Positions 6,092 to 12,938 of a DNA stretch of 16,272 bases are shown here, one piece after another. A program made the translations under genes and the position numbers. The stretch's first letter is position 1. Every line of letters starts with the position of its first letter. The notes under the pieces were generated by a model. It was not told where the DNA came from, did no database searches, and saw nothing but the letters and a program-made list of their open reading frames with translations. Source of the DNA: Actinomycetota bacterium (GTDB lineage Bacteria > Actinomycetota > Actinomycetes > Streptosporangiales > Streptosporangiaceae); the NCBI GenBank assembly GCA_003168295.1, contig PMST01000619.1, positions 1,378 through 17,649 of the forward strand, read 5' to 3'.

Positions 6092-7501
6092 CTAGCTCTT
6101 GGTATACGCGGCGTTTATTGCCATGTTGAGAGCTGAGAAGGCCTGGGAGTATGACTCATGATTGTCGACGACCGCCTCGATTGCCTTGGGGATGGCGGTC
6201 TGGGAGAGGTTGTACACGGTGTTGGGGGTCTGCGGCGCGATCGTGCCGGTCTGGGCGGCGGTGGTAAAGGCCGTGACGTTATCCGGCGGACCGGGCAGCT
6301 TCTGCCAGGCCGCCCCGGACGTGAGCGCTGAGGGGATGGCCGGCACGACACCGTAGGCTGCCTCCTCAAGGGCCTGACCTGTCGGCGAGAACAGGAACTT
6401 GAAGAAGGCCATAGCGTTCGGGATGTCCTTGGCCTGGCTCGACAGCGCCCAGGCAATGCTCCCGGCGCCGGTGGGCCGAACGGGGCCGTTCATGCCCTGG
6501 ACGAATGGCATGGGCACGACATCCCAGCCGAACTTGCTCCCGACCGCCGACCGCACCGTCGGCAGGTTGCCCCGGACGCCGAAGAACATCGAGGCCTGGC
6601 CGGAGTCGAAGAGCGTGCTGCACTGACCGGACGCCGACAGGTACGTCGCGTAGGGCACGGCGTCACCGTTCTGGGTGGGCTCCACCAGCATCTGCCACGC
6701 CTTGAGGGCTCCAGGCGAGGAAAGGTCAGCCTTGGTCTCGGACAGGGACGTCACGCCGAAGGCCTTCATGAGCGGGTTATACAGAGCCTGCCAGTCGGGC
6801 GTGTCGCACAGCCCCCATTGCGTCTGGGTGCCGCCCTTGGAGACCTTGAGCTTGGCCGCGTCGGCGATCATCTGGGACCAGGTCCAGTTGTTGGTCGGAT
6901 CGGGGACGCCGGCCTTGGAGAACTCGTCCTTGTTGTAGTACACCACGACGGCGTCGGCCTCGTTGGGGAGCGCGTACACCTGGCCCTTCTGCGGGCCAAT
7001 CGTGGGGATATAAGAGGCGAGGATGTTCGGGAGCCAGTAGCTCTGCTGATACGGCTGGCCCTTAGCCAGGTACGGGCTCAGGCTCTGAGTGATTCCGTCC
7101 GTGCTCAACGTCGGCGACAGCACGTCCTGGGGGTTCACGATGTCCGGCAGGTTGCCTGCCAGTTTCTCGGTCAGCAGGCTCGTCTGGTAGGCGGTCCCGG
7201 CCGCCGAGGCAGCCACAGACTCCTGGACCTTGACGCCGGGATTGGCCTTTTGGAAGGCCTTGATCACGGGGGCGATGATCGGCGCCCCGAAGACCTGCAC
7301 CGATATGGTCAGGTTCCCCGACAGCTTGCCCGATGTGCTGGTCCCCCCGGCAGCAGAGCTGCTGCCGGAGCTGCTGCAGGCGGCGGCCGCGCCCACCAGG
7401 ACGAGCACAGCTCCGGCCGCGGCCATCCGCCGCCGCCGTCCCGGGCTGCCCCCGCCCCTTTGTCCGGACGCTGATCTGCTGGATCTGGCTCTTGGTCTCA
7501 T
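6092..7501 (-). CDS. Sugar ABC transporter substrate-binding lipoprotein
   Basis: This 469-residue extracellular solute-binding protein is of family 1 (MalE/UgpB type). An unusually long, Arg-rich n-region (residues 1-25) precedes a hydrophobic stretch (27-41) and the lipid-anchor Cys42 in VGAAAACSSSGSSS. A Ser/Gly linker follows, and then the binding domain from about residue 57 (LSGNLTISVQVFGAPIIAPVIKAFQKANPGVKVQ). The family signature region KDIPNAMAFFKFLFSPTGQALEEAAYGVVPA is near the C-terminus. The start is ATG 7499-7501 with AAGGA about nine bases upstream. It follows the hydroxyacid dehydrogenase gene after a 126-bp gap that may carry an extra promoter, and precedes the two permeases. 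Ligand identity cannot be read from sequence. Confidence 0.93.
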   Translation of the reverse strand: MRPRARSSRSASGQRGGGSPGRRRRMAAAGAVLVLVGAAAACSSSGSSSAAGGTSTSGKLSGNLTISVQVFGAPIIAPVIKAFQKANPGVKVQESVAASAAGTAYQTSLLTEKLAGNLPDIVNPQDVLSPTLSTDGITQSLSPYLAKGQPYQQSYWLPNILASYIPTIGPQKGQVYALPNEADAVVVYYNKDEFSKAGVPDPTNNWTWSQMIADAAKLKVSKGGTQTQWGLCDTPDWQALYNPLMKAFGVTSLSETKADLSSPGALKAWQMLVEPTQNGDAVPYATYLSASGQCSTLFDSGQASMFFGVRGNLPTVRSAVGSKFGWDVVPMPFVQGMNGPVRPTGAGSIAWALSSQAKDIPNAMAFFKFLFSPTGQALEEAAYGVVPAIPSALTSGAAWQKLPGPPDNVTAFTTAAQTGTIAPQTPNTVYNLSQTAIPKAIEAVVDNHESYSQAFSALNMAINAAYTKS

Positions 7502-7627
7502 CTTGGTTTTCCTTCGCTAGCGGCTGCGCCCTTGCTGGGCCGGACGAATGGATCGGTGCGGACTGATGCGGGGCCTAACTGGCAACGGGATTGGGCACTT
7601 TCCCCGGCTGATACCGGACGTCAGCGG
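7502..7627. other. 126-bp gap inside the operon
   Basis: This is the longest gap within the minus-strand gene run. Besides the ribosome binding site for the lipoprotein gene I see no clear dyad and no copy of the 16-bp operator. An internal promoter for the transport genes is possible but not shown. Confidence 0.4.
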
Positions 7628-8716
7628 TCATGCCGGCAATTCAGCGGCGTTGAGGCGAAGCGAGACGATGTTCGGCGTCAGCTCCGCGAGTGGCTCAAGG
7701 CCATCAAGGTGACGGATAACTTCGGCGACCATCAGGTGGAAGAACCGGCGTCGGCTCTCCTCGGTGACGCCTGCTACGTGCGGTGACAGGAAGACATTGG
7801 GCAGGTCGATGATGGGCGAATCAACCGGTACGGGCTCCGGGTCGAACACATCCAGGCAGGCGATGATGTCGCCTGCGGCCAGCCGGGCCAGGAGCGCATC
7901 GCTGTCGACCACGGCGCCGCGGGACACGTTGACGAAGACGCTGCCCGGCCGGAGCCGGGCGAGTTCCTTGGCCCCGATCATCCCGGTCGTGCCGGGCGTC
8001 AGCGGCACCAGCGAGAAGACCACGTCGCGGGCCATGACGGCGGGTAGCGGGCCGAAGGTCATCCCGTAGGCGCCGGCCAGCTCCCGCGGCACGAAAGGAT
8101 CGAAGGCGACGATGTCGGCTCCGAAGGGCCGGAGCAGTTCGGTCAGCCGCCGGGCGACGTGGCCGAAGCCGATCATCCCGACCCGCTTGCCGCTGAGCTC
8201 GGCTTCGTCGTAGCCCGGACCCGACCTCGGCCGTACACCGCCGGGGAAGGCGCTCTGGTGGGCGATGATGCGCCGGAACAGCGCCCCGGCGTTGCGCAGC
8301 CCGATCAGAGCAAGGGCCAGCGCCCACTCAGCCGTCGGCCACGATGACCCGTGGGAGGTGTCGACGACCTGCAGCCCCCTGGCCGCCGCCGCGTCCAGGC
8401 TGAAGTGATAGGAGAACCGGTCGCCCTCGAGTTCGCCGAGCAGGCTGAGCCGGGTCGCGCTGAGCAGGACATCGTCGCTCACGAACGGTGATCCGTGGCA
8501 GACCACCAGGACATTCAGATCCGCGGCGAAGCGGGCGAGCTCGGCTTCGGCCACCGCGTCCCTGGGCACCGGCCGCAGGCTGCTGCTGTCCCGGCTGAAC
8601 GCCTGGAATACGAAGTCCGCGCGGGTTTCCAGACGCCTGACGTCGGCCGGGTCGATGTAGGTCTGGAAGACCGGCTCGCTGCAAGCGAGCCCGACCCGGG
8701 GACGGTTCCCGCTCAT
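7628..8716 (-). CDS. D-isomer-specific 2-hydroxyacid dehydrogenase
   Basis: This 362-residue NAD(P)-dependent enzyme belongs to the phosphoglycerate/D-lactate dehydrogenase family, which reversibly reduces 2-keto acids to D-2-hydroxy acids. The dinucleotide-binding loop is VGMIGFGHVARRL (179-191; the third glycine is Ala188), with the ribose-binding acid in VAFDPF. The catalytic triad is complete: R266 in NVSRGAVVD, E294 in DPEPVP and H313 in LSPHVAGVTEE. The ATG overlaps the stop of the dehydratase gene (ATGA), giving tight coupling. Downstream of a dehydratase that makes 2-keto-3-deoxy acids, it may reduce the resulting keto acid or oxidise a hydroxy acid produced in the pathway. The exact substrate is open. 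The N-terminal 120 residues are less conserved, as usual for substrate-specific members. Confidence 0.92.
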   Translation of the reverse strand: MSGNRPRVGLACSEPVFQTYIDPADVRRLETRADFVFQAFSRDSSSLRPVPRDAVAEAELARFAADLNVLVVCHGSPFVSDDVLLSATRLSLLGELEGDRFSYHFSLDAAAARGLQVVDTSHGSSWPTAEWALALALIGLRNAGALFRRIIAHQSAFPGGVRPRSGPGYDEAELSGKRVGMIGFGHVARRLTELLRPFGADIVAFDPFVPRELAGAYGMTFGPLPAVMARDVVFSLVPLTPGTTGMIGAKELARLRPGSVFVNVSRGAVVDSDALLARLAAGDIIACLDVFDPEPVPVDSPIIDLPNVFLSPHVAGVTEESRRRFFHLMVAEVIRHLDGLEPLAELTPNIVSLRLNAAELPA

Positions 8717-9840
8717 CTGATGGCCACCGAGTCGTCTTCACGCAGCGCGGCGTGCGAGATGTCGGCGCTTCGAGGCGGGTGCTTAGCCAGTCCGGCGTCG
8801 TCGAGGTCGATGCCGAGGCCGGGGCGGTCCGGCGGGATGAGATAGCCGTCCCGGACCGGAACCACCTCGTCGACCACGTCGCTCCAGGCCGTGGCCTGCG
8901 GCCGGTGCTCCTGGAGCTCCCAGTTGGGGGTGCACATACCGAGCTGAACGTGGGCGGCGACCGCCACCGGGCCGGACGGGACCGCATGCGGGAGGATGTC
9001 AGCGTGGAACGCCTCGGCCAGGGCGCAGATCTTCTTCACGTGGGTGACGCCCCCGGCGATGCCGACGTCGGGACGGATGAAGTCCACGCCCGGCCGCTCG
9101 AGGTACTCGGCGAACTCCCAGATGGTGGTGTTGCGTTCGCCTGCCGCCACCGGCACGCCTACCTTGGCGGCGAACGCCCGGAGGGCGGAGACGCTGTCGG
9201 GTGGGATCGGATCCTCGACGAACAGCGGCCGGTAGCGGGCCAGCTCGGCGCACACGAGCACGGCGTTGGCGGCCGACATGTTGCGGTGCAGCTCGACACC
9301 CAGATCGATGTGCCAGCCTACGGTCTCCCGGATGGCGGCGAAGCGCTCGACAAGATCGGCGATCCGCTCGGCCTGGCGCATACGGTGGTGCTCGTCCTGG
9401 AACAGCAGGATCTTCAGGGCCGTGTAACCGTCATCCTCGACGGCCGCGCGGGAGGCCGCCACGACCTCCTCGAGCGTGCCGGTGTCGACCACCCGCATGG
9501 CCCGGACCGCCCGGCGGGCACGCCCGCCCAGGAGCTGCCACACGGGAACCTCGAAGTGCTTACCCCGCAGGTCCCACAGGGCCTGGTCGACGGCGCTGAT
9601 GGCCCCCGATATCGCCATCCCGCGGAAACTCAGGGCCCGGTAGAGCGACAGCCAGTGATGCTCGACGTCGGTGGCGTCCTTGCCCTTCAGGAACGGCTCG
9701 AACGACCGGACGATCTCAGCTATAGCGGCCGGCCAGCCGAAGTACGTCGACTCCCCCACCCCCGTGGTACCGTCCTCGGCCGTGACCCTGACATAGCAGG
9801 CCGTCCCCGCCGGGATAGCCTCCACCGATGCGATGCGCAC
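8713..9840 (-). CDS. Mandelate racemase / muconate lactonizing enzyme family, GalD-like sugar-acid dehydratase
   Basis: This 375-residue enolase-superfamily enzyme has an N-terminal capping domain (about 1-110) and a TIM barrel. Metal and catalytic positions align without gaps to D-galactonate dehydratase: E183-L-H185 at the D-x-H position, E209 in LFVEDPIPPD, E235 in AAGERNTT, D258 in RPDVGIAGGVT, H285 in ILPHAVPSGPV and E311 in ELQEH. Glu replaces the usual first metal ligand Asp, while the catalytic His is kept. GTG 9838-9840 is chosen as start because AGGGAGG lies eight bases before it; a GTG nine bases upstream overlaps that site. The expected chemistry is abstraction of the alpha proton of a sugar acid and loss of the 3-hydroxyl, giving a 2-keto-3-deoxy acid. 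The stop overlaps the hydroxyacid dehydrogenase start. Confidence 0.9.
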   Translation of the reverse strand: MRIASVEAIPAGTACYVRVTAEDGTTGVGESTYFGWPAAIAEIVRSFEPFLKGKDATDVEHHWLSLYRALSFRGMAISGAISAVDQALWDLRGKHFEVPVWQLLGGRARRAVRAMRVVDTGTLEEVVAASRAAVEDDGYTALKILLFQDEHHRMRQAERIADLVERFAAIRETVGWHIDLGVELHRNMSAANAVLVCAELARYRPLFVEDPIPPDSVSALRAFAAKVGVPVAAGERNTTIWEFAEYLERPGVDFIRPDVGIAGGVTHVKKICALAEAFHADILPHAVPSGPVAVAAHVQLGMCTPNWELQEHRPQATAWSDVVDEVVPVRDGYLIPPDRPGLGIDLDDAGLAKHPPRSADISHAALREDDSVAIR

Positions 9841-9853
9841 GGCACCCACCTCC

Positions 9854-10366
9854 CTAACCCGCTGCGGGGGGATACACGAACTCGGGCTCGATCCGTACCT
9901 TCGGGGCCTCGATCAGCTCCACGATCAGCCCGGCGGCTCCAGGCGGGGTGAAATAGGCGAAGGCACCGTCGCCGTGGGCGCCGAAACCATGGGCGCTCTG
10001 GATCGGCGTGAAGCCGTCGGCCAGGACAGCCCGGATGGCGGCCGGGTGGTCGGCCACGTACTTACCGACGTGGTGCGGGCCGGGCCCGTGCTCGCGCAGA
10101 TGATCGGCAAAGATGCTGGGGCCGCTGATCGGCTGAACCAGCTCGAACTGGACGTCGCCCTGCCAGGCCAGGGCGTGCCGGAACTCGAACTCGGCCGGCT
10201 TTTCGAGGTAGGTCATGTCCTGCAGGACCTGGGGCCCGAGGCGCCAGGCCGTCCACGGCCCGATGCCCAGGCGCTGATGCCAGGCGCGGACCGAGGCGTC
10301 CAGGTCCTCGACGACGAAGGCGACCTGCTTGAAGGGGGACTCGAGGAAAGGTGTCAGATCGGTCAT
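9854..10366 (-). CDS. VOC (glyoxalase/methylmalonyl-CoA-epimerase-like) protein 1
   Basis: This 170-residue protein is of the vicinal-oxygen-chelate superfamily with two beta-alpha-beta-beta-beta modules. Candidate metal ligands fit the methylmalonyl-CoA epimerase pattern: Q14 in FKQVAFVVEDLD, E75 in VQFELVQPI, H98 in GPHHVGKYV and E150 in GLIVELIE. The start ATG 10364-10366 lies two bases after the TAG of the oxidoreductase gene; a longer frame to 10480 would overlap that gene and is rejected. The dehydratase start follows its own stop by 13 bases. The fold supports epimerisation, isomerisation, dioxygenation or lyase chemistry on vicinal oxygens. An epimerase or isomerase acting on a keto-sugar intermediate would suit the setting, but this is inference. 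Confidence 0.85.
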   Translation of the reverse strand: MTDLTPFLESPFKQVAFVVEDLDASVRAWHQRLGIGPWTAWRLGPQVLQDMTYLEKPAEFEFRHALAWQGDVQFELVQPISGPSIFADHLREHGPGPHHVGKYVADHPAAIRAVLADGFTPIQSAHGFGAHGDGAFAYFTPPGAAGLIVELIEAPKVRIEPEFVYPPAAG

Positions 10367-10368
10367 GG

Positions 10369-11598
10369 CTACAACCCCAGGTAAGCGTCTAGTTCCGCCT
10401 GCGCGGCCCGGACAGCACCGGATGCGACGTCGGCGATGGCAACGGCCCGGCCGAGATGCTCCGACTCGGCCAGTGCCCACACCCCGGCGACAGCGGCCAG
10501 GCCGCCGCGGCCGTCGATCTCGACGGGCTTGTCCGACCGGATGGCCTGTGCGAAGTCGTCCAGTTCGATCCCGATGTTGGCAGCGTCGACGTACTGGGAC
10601 GGATGGCTGTATTCGGTCCCCTCCGGCCCGAAGAAGGCGGCCGCGATGCCGTCGAGCGCAAAGCCTCCGACGGCCTCGCGGAGCGCGGCGCCGGATAGCG
10701 GCTCACTGCCGAGCTGCACGGTCACCTGGCCGCCGGTCCGGTCCCTCGGCACCGACATTGAACCGTTCCGGCCGTGGACCGTGCGCTGCCGGAAATGCGT
10801 GCCCGGTCCCGACGGGATGTAGGTGAGCTGCACAAAAACGCCGGATTCGCTCTGGTATAGCCCCGCCAGCGAGTCGCTGCCTGTCGCGCGGAAGGAGCCG
10901 GGCTCAAAGTAGTCGATCCCGGGTGCGGCCGGAGCGCCCAGTGCACTGCGCCGGACCGGCTCTGCGATGAAGGTCGACCCGTAGGCGGTCTTCAGGTCGC
11001 CGAGAAAATAGTTGAAGATGTCCAGGAAGTGCACGCCCATGTCCAGGGCCATCGGACCCGACTCGCGAATGTGGCGCCACGGGCTGATGAGCACTCCGTC
11101 GCTGCCTCCGATTGCTGTCTCGACCATCGCGTGCACATGGCCGAGGAGCCCCGCATCCAGAACGCGGCGTGCGAGCCGGTTGGGGCCGTCCCGGCGGTAG
11201 TTCTCGGCCGTCGACAGCACGACGCCGGGCCGGGCCGAGTCGATGATTTCCCGGCAGGCCCGGACCGTTATCCCGAGTGGCTTCTCGCAGCTCACGTGCA
11301 GGCCTGACAACAGCGCCGCCCCGGCGACGAGGTGGTGCGCTGACGGGTCGGTCACCACGTCAACGGCTTCGGCGATCCCGCTCGCGATCAGCTCATCGTG
11401 CGTGCTGAACATCCGCGGCCGGGTGCCGAGCAGTTCCTCCGCCAGGTCGGCGGCCTGGGCGGCGGCATCGGGCCGCTGGTCGCAGACGGCGACGAGGTCG
11501 AATTCGCCTGGGCTGACGTCAGCGACCGCCGCGTATGCGCGCAGGTGCCGGCGCCCCATGCCGCCGCATCCGATCAGTCCAATCGCTATCGGGTCCAT
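10369..11598 (-). CDS. Gfo/Idh/MocA-family oxidoreductase
   Basis: This 409-residue NAD(P)-dependent oxidoreductase belongs to the glucose-fructose oxidoreductase/inositol dehydrogenase/rhizopine MocA family. The Rossmann motif is GCGGMG at 10-15. The hallmark EKP with catalytic Lys is at 105-107 (CEKPLG), and the substrate-side D186 and H190 sit in ALDMGVHFLDIF. The ATG start follows GGAGG by about nine bases, and the gene lies 48 bp after the SDR gene. It normally oxidises a hydroxyl of a sugar, cyclitol or deoxy-sugar using NAD(P). In this cluster it could perform the first oxidation to a lactone, or a keto step. Two candidate sugar dehydrogenases (this and the SDR) mean the order cannot be fixed. 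Confidence 0.92.
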   Translation of the reverse strand: MDPIAIGLIGCGGMGRRHLRAYAAVADVSPGEFDLVAVCDQRPDAAAQAADLAEELLGTRPRMFSTHDELIASGIAEAVDVVTDPSAHHLVAGAALLSGLHVSCEKPLGITVRACREIIDSARPGVVLSTAENYRRDGPNRLARRVLDAGLLGHVHAMVETAIGGSDGVLISPWRHIRESGPMALDMGVHFLDIFNYFLGDLKTAYGSTFIAEPVRRSALGAPAAPGIDYFEPGSFRATGSDSLAGLYQSESGVFVQLTYIPSGPGTHFRQRTVHGRNGSMSVPRDRTGGQVTVQLGSEPLSGAALREAVGGFALDGIAAAFFGPEGTEYSHPSQYVDAANIGIELDDFAQAIRSDKPVEIDGRGGLAAVAGVWALAESEHLGRAVAIADVASGAVRAAQAELDAYLGL

Positions 11599-11646
11599 TC
11601 GGGTTTGCCTCCTGTTGCTGGCTGGCGGATCAGCCCGATGCGGGCG

Positions 11647-12459
11647 CTAGTACATGACCAGGCCCGCTGTCATGTTGATGTCCTGGCCGGTCATGTCGTC
11701 CGCCACGGAGGAGCAGAGCATGAGAGTCAGGCGCGCCACGTCGTCCTCGGTCACCCCGCGGCCGAACGCGGTCGCCGAGGTCAGCCCCTCGCGTACTTCG
11801 GCCGGGCTGCGCCCGCTGACCTGCGCCATTTCCGAGATCACGCGGTCGAGCCGCGGGTTATCAACCCCGAAGGGGGAAATGGTGTTGACGCTGATGTTGT
11901 CCGGGCCCAGCTCGTGAGCCAGTGAGCGCGTCAGGCCCACGACGCCGAGCTTGGCGGCCGTATACGGCGTGCGGTTCGGCAGCGGCCGCTTGCCCGAGGC
12001 CGAGCCGATGTTGACGATTTTCCCCCGGAGCGCGGCCCGCAGATACGGGATGGCCTCGCGGCAGGCCAGGAAGACCCCGGTCAGGTTGACCGCGATCGTC
12101 TCGTTCCAGTCCGCCAGGCTCAGGTCGGCCAGCGGCGCGGTGGGCCCGGCGATGCCCGCGTTATTGACCAGGGCGTGGATCACGCCGTCAGCGCCGGCGG
12201 CCGTGACCATCAGCTCGGTGACGTGCTCAGGGTCGGTGACGCTCCCGGCCACCCAGCCGCAGGCGCCGCCGCTCTCCGCGATCTCGCCGGCGACGGCCTT
12301 CAGCGTGCTCTCGTGGCGGCCGCTGATGACGACACGGGCTCCGCAGCCGGCCAGTGCCCGCGCGATCGCCGCACCGATGCCCTGACCGCCGCCGGTCACG
12401 ACGGCGGTCGTCCCGGTGAAGTCGGGCGGACGGTAACGGCCGCCCGCCTGGTCGCTCAC
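11647..12459 (-). CDS. Short-chain dehydrogenase/reductase (classical SDR)
   Basis: This 270-residue classical SDR has a full catalytic set. The cofactor motif TGGGQGIG is at 22-29, NNAG at 99-102, and catalytic N125. A Ser lies in IGSASGK (153 or 155), and Y166 and K170 sit in YTAAK. The C-terminal end SVADDMTGQDINMTAGLVMY is typical of sugar and 3-oxoacyl reductase-like SDRs. SGRHE after the second strand (R48) suggests NADP may be used, though this is only a hint. The start is GTG overlapping the VOC gene stop (GTGA). SDRs of this group oxidise sugars at C1 (glucose or fucose dehydrogenase) or 2-keto-3-deoxy sugar acids at C4. Either step would fit the cluster. Confidence 0.93.
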   Translation of the reverse strand: MSDQAGGRYRPPDFTGTTAVVTGGGQGIGAAIARALAGCGARVVISGRHESTLKAVAGEIAESGGACGWVAGSVTDPEHVTELMVTAAGADGVIHALVNNAGIAGPTAPLADLSLADWNETIAVNLTGVFLACREAIPYLRAALRGKIVNIGSASGKRPLPNRTPYTAAKLGVVGLTRSLAHELGPDNISVNTISPFGVDNPRLDRVISEMAQVSGRSPAEVREGLTSATAFGRGVTEDDVARLTLMLCSSVADDMTGQDINMTAGLVMY

Positions 12460-12938
12460 CTGACGGCCTTGACGGTCATGTTCGCGGGCTGGAGCAGTTC
12501 AAGCATGACCCCATCGGGGTCGTGCAGGTACAGAGCCTTGCCGCCTTTGTTGATCCCCGCGGTGATCTCGTTGGGCTCGCTCAGGGGCGTCGCGCCCAGC
12601 GCGGTGAGGCTGGCCGTCATGGTCTCGATGTCATCGACCAGGAAGGCCAGATGCCCGGCGCCAATGGTATTGCGCTCCAGGTCAACCGGCCCGCCTGCCG
12701 GCGTCACATACTCGACGAGCTCGAGGATGTGACCGGATGCGGGGGGCTCGCCGGCGGGCAGGTTGAACTGGGCGACGCGCAGGCTGGCGTCGGGATAGCC
12801 GACCAGTGACCTGGTGTAGGGGTTGTCCTGAGTCTGCCGGTGGCGGAGCCTCAGCCCGAGCCCTTCGGTGTAGAAGCGGATGCTCGCGTCGAGGTCGCGC
12901 ACGACGAAGCCGACATGGAAGATGGAGTGGACCGCCAT
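12456..12938 (-). CDS. VOC (glyoxalase-family) protein 2
   Basis: This 160-residue vicinal-oxygen-chelate protein has two repeated modules. The metal ligands fit the glyoxalase I/extradiol pattern H-E-H-E: H8 in IFHVGFVVRDLD, E73 in HILELVEYV, H96 in GAGHLAFLVDDI and E147 in GVMLELLQP. The sequence LYLHDPDGVMLELLQ is the standard C-terminal motif. The ATG overlaps the stop of the large TPP-enzyme gene by one base (TGATG), so translation is coupled; a longer open frame upstream lies inside that gene. It differs clearly from the second VOC gene of the operon, so the two are not a recent duplication. Metal-dependent isomerase, epimerase or dioxygenase activity is possible. The substrate is unknown. 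Confidence 0.87.
   Translation of the reverse strand: MAVHSIFHVGFVVRDLDASIRFYTEGLGLRLRHRQTQDNPYTRSLVGYPDASLRVAQFNLPAGEPPASGHILELVEYVTPAGGPVDLERNTIGAGHLAFLVDDIETMTASLTALGATPLSEPNEITAGINKGGKALYLHDPDGVMLELLQPANMTVKAVR

Noticed and set aside
9246..9320. Missing catalytic His in the dehydratase D-x-H motif
   Set aside because: A first alignment on the Asp at 179 suggested Gly in place of His. Counting the 24-residue distance to E209 shows that E183-L-H185 is the correct match, so the His is present.
8752..9951. Open frame of about 399 codons on the plus strand
   Set aside because: It is antisense to the dehydratase gene and has no recognisable domain. Similar shadow frames lie opposite the permeases (5365-6129) and the binding protein (6818-7474).
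10367..10480. Longer N-terminus for VOC protein 1
   Set aside because: It overlaps the C-terminus of the Gfo/Idh/MocA gene and lacks homology. The ATG at 10364-10366 begins right before the VOC fold.
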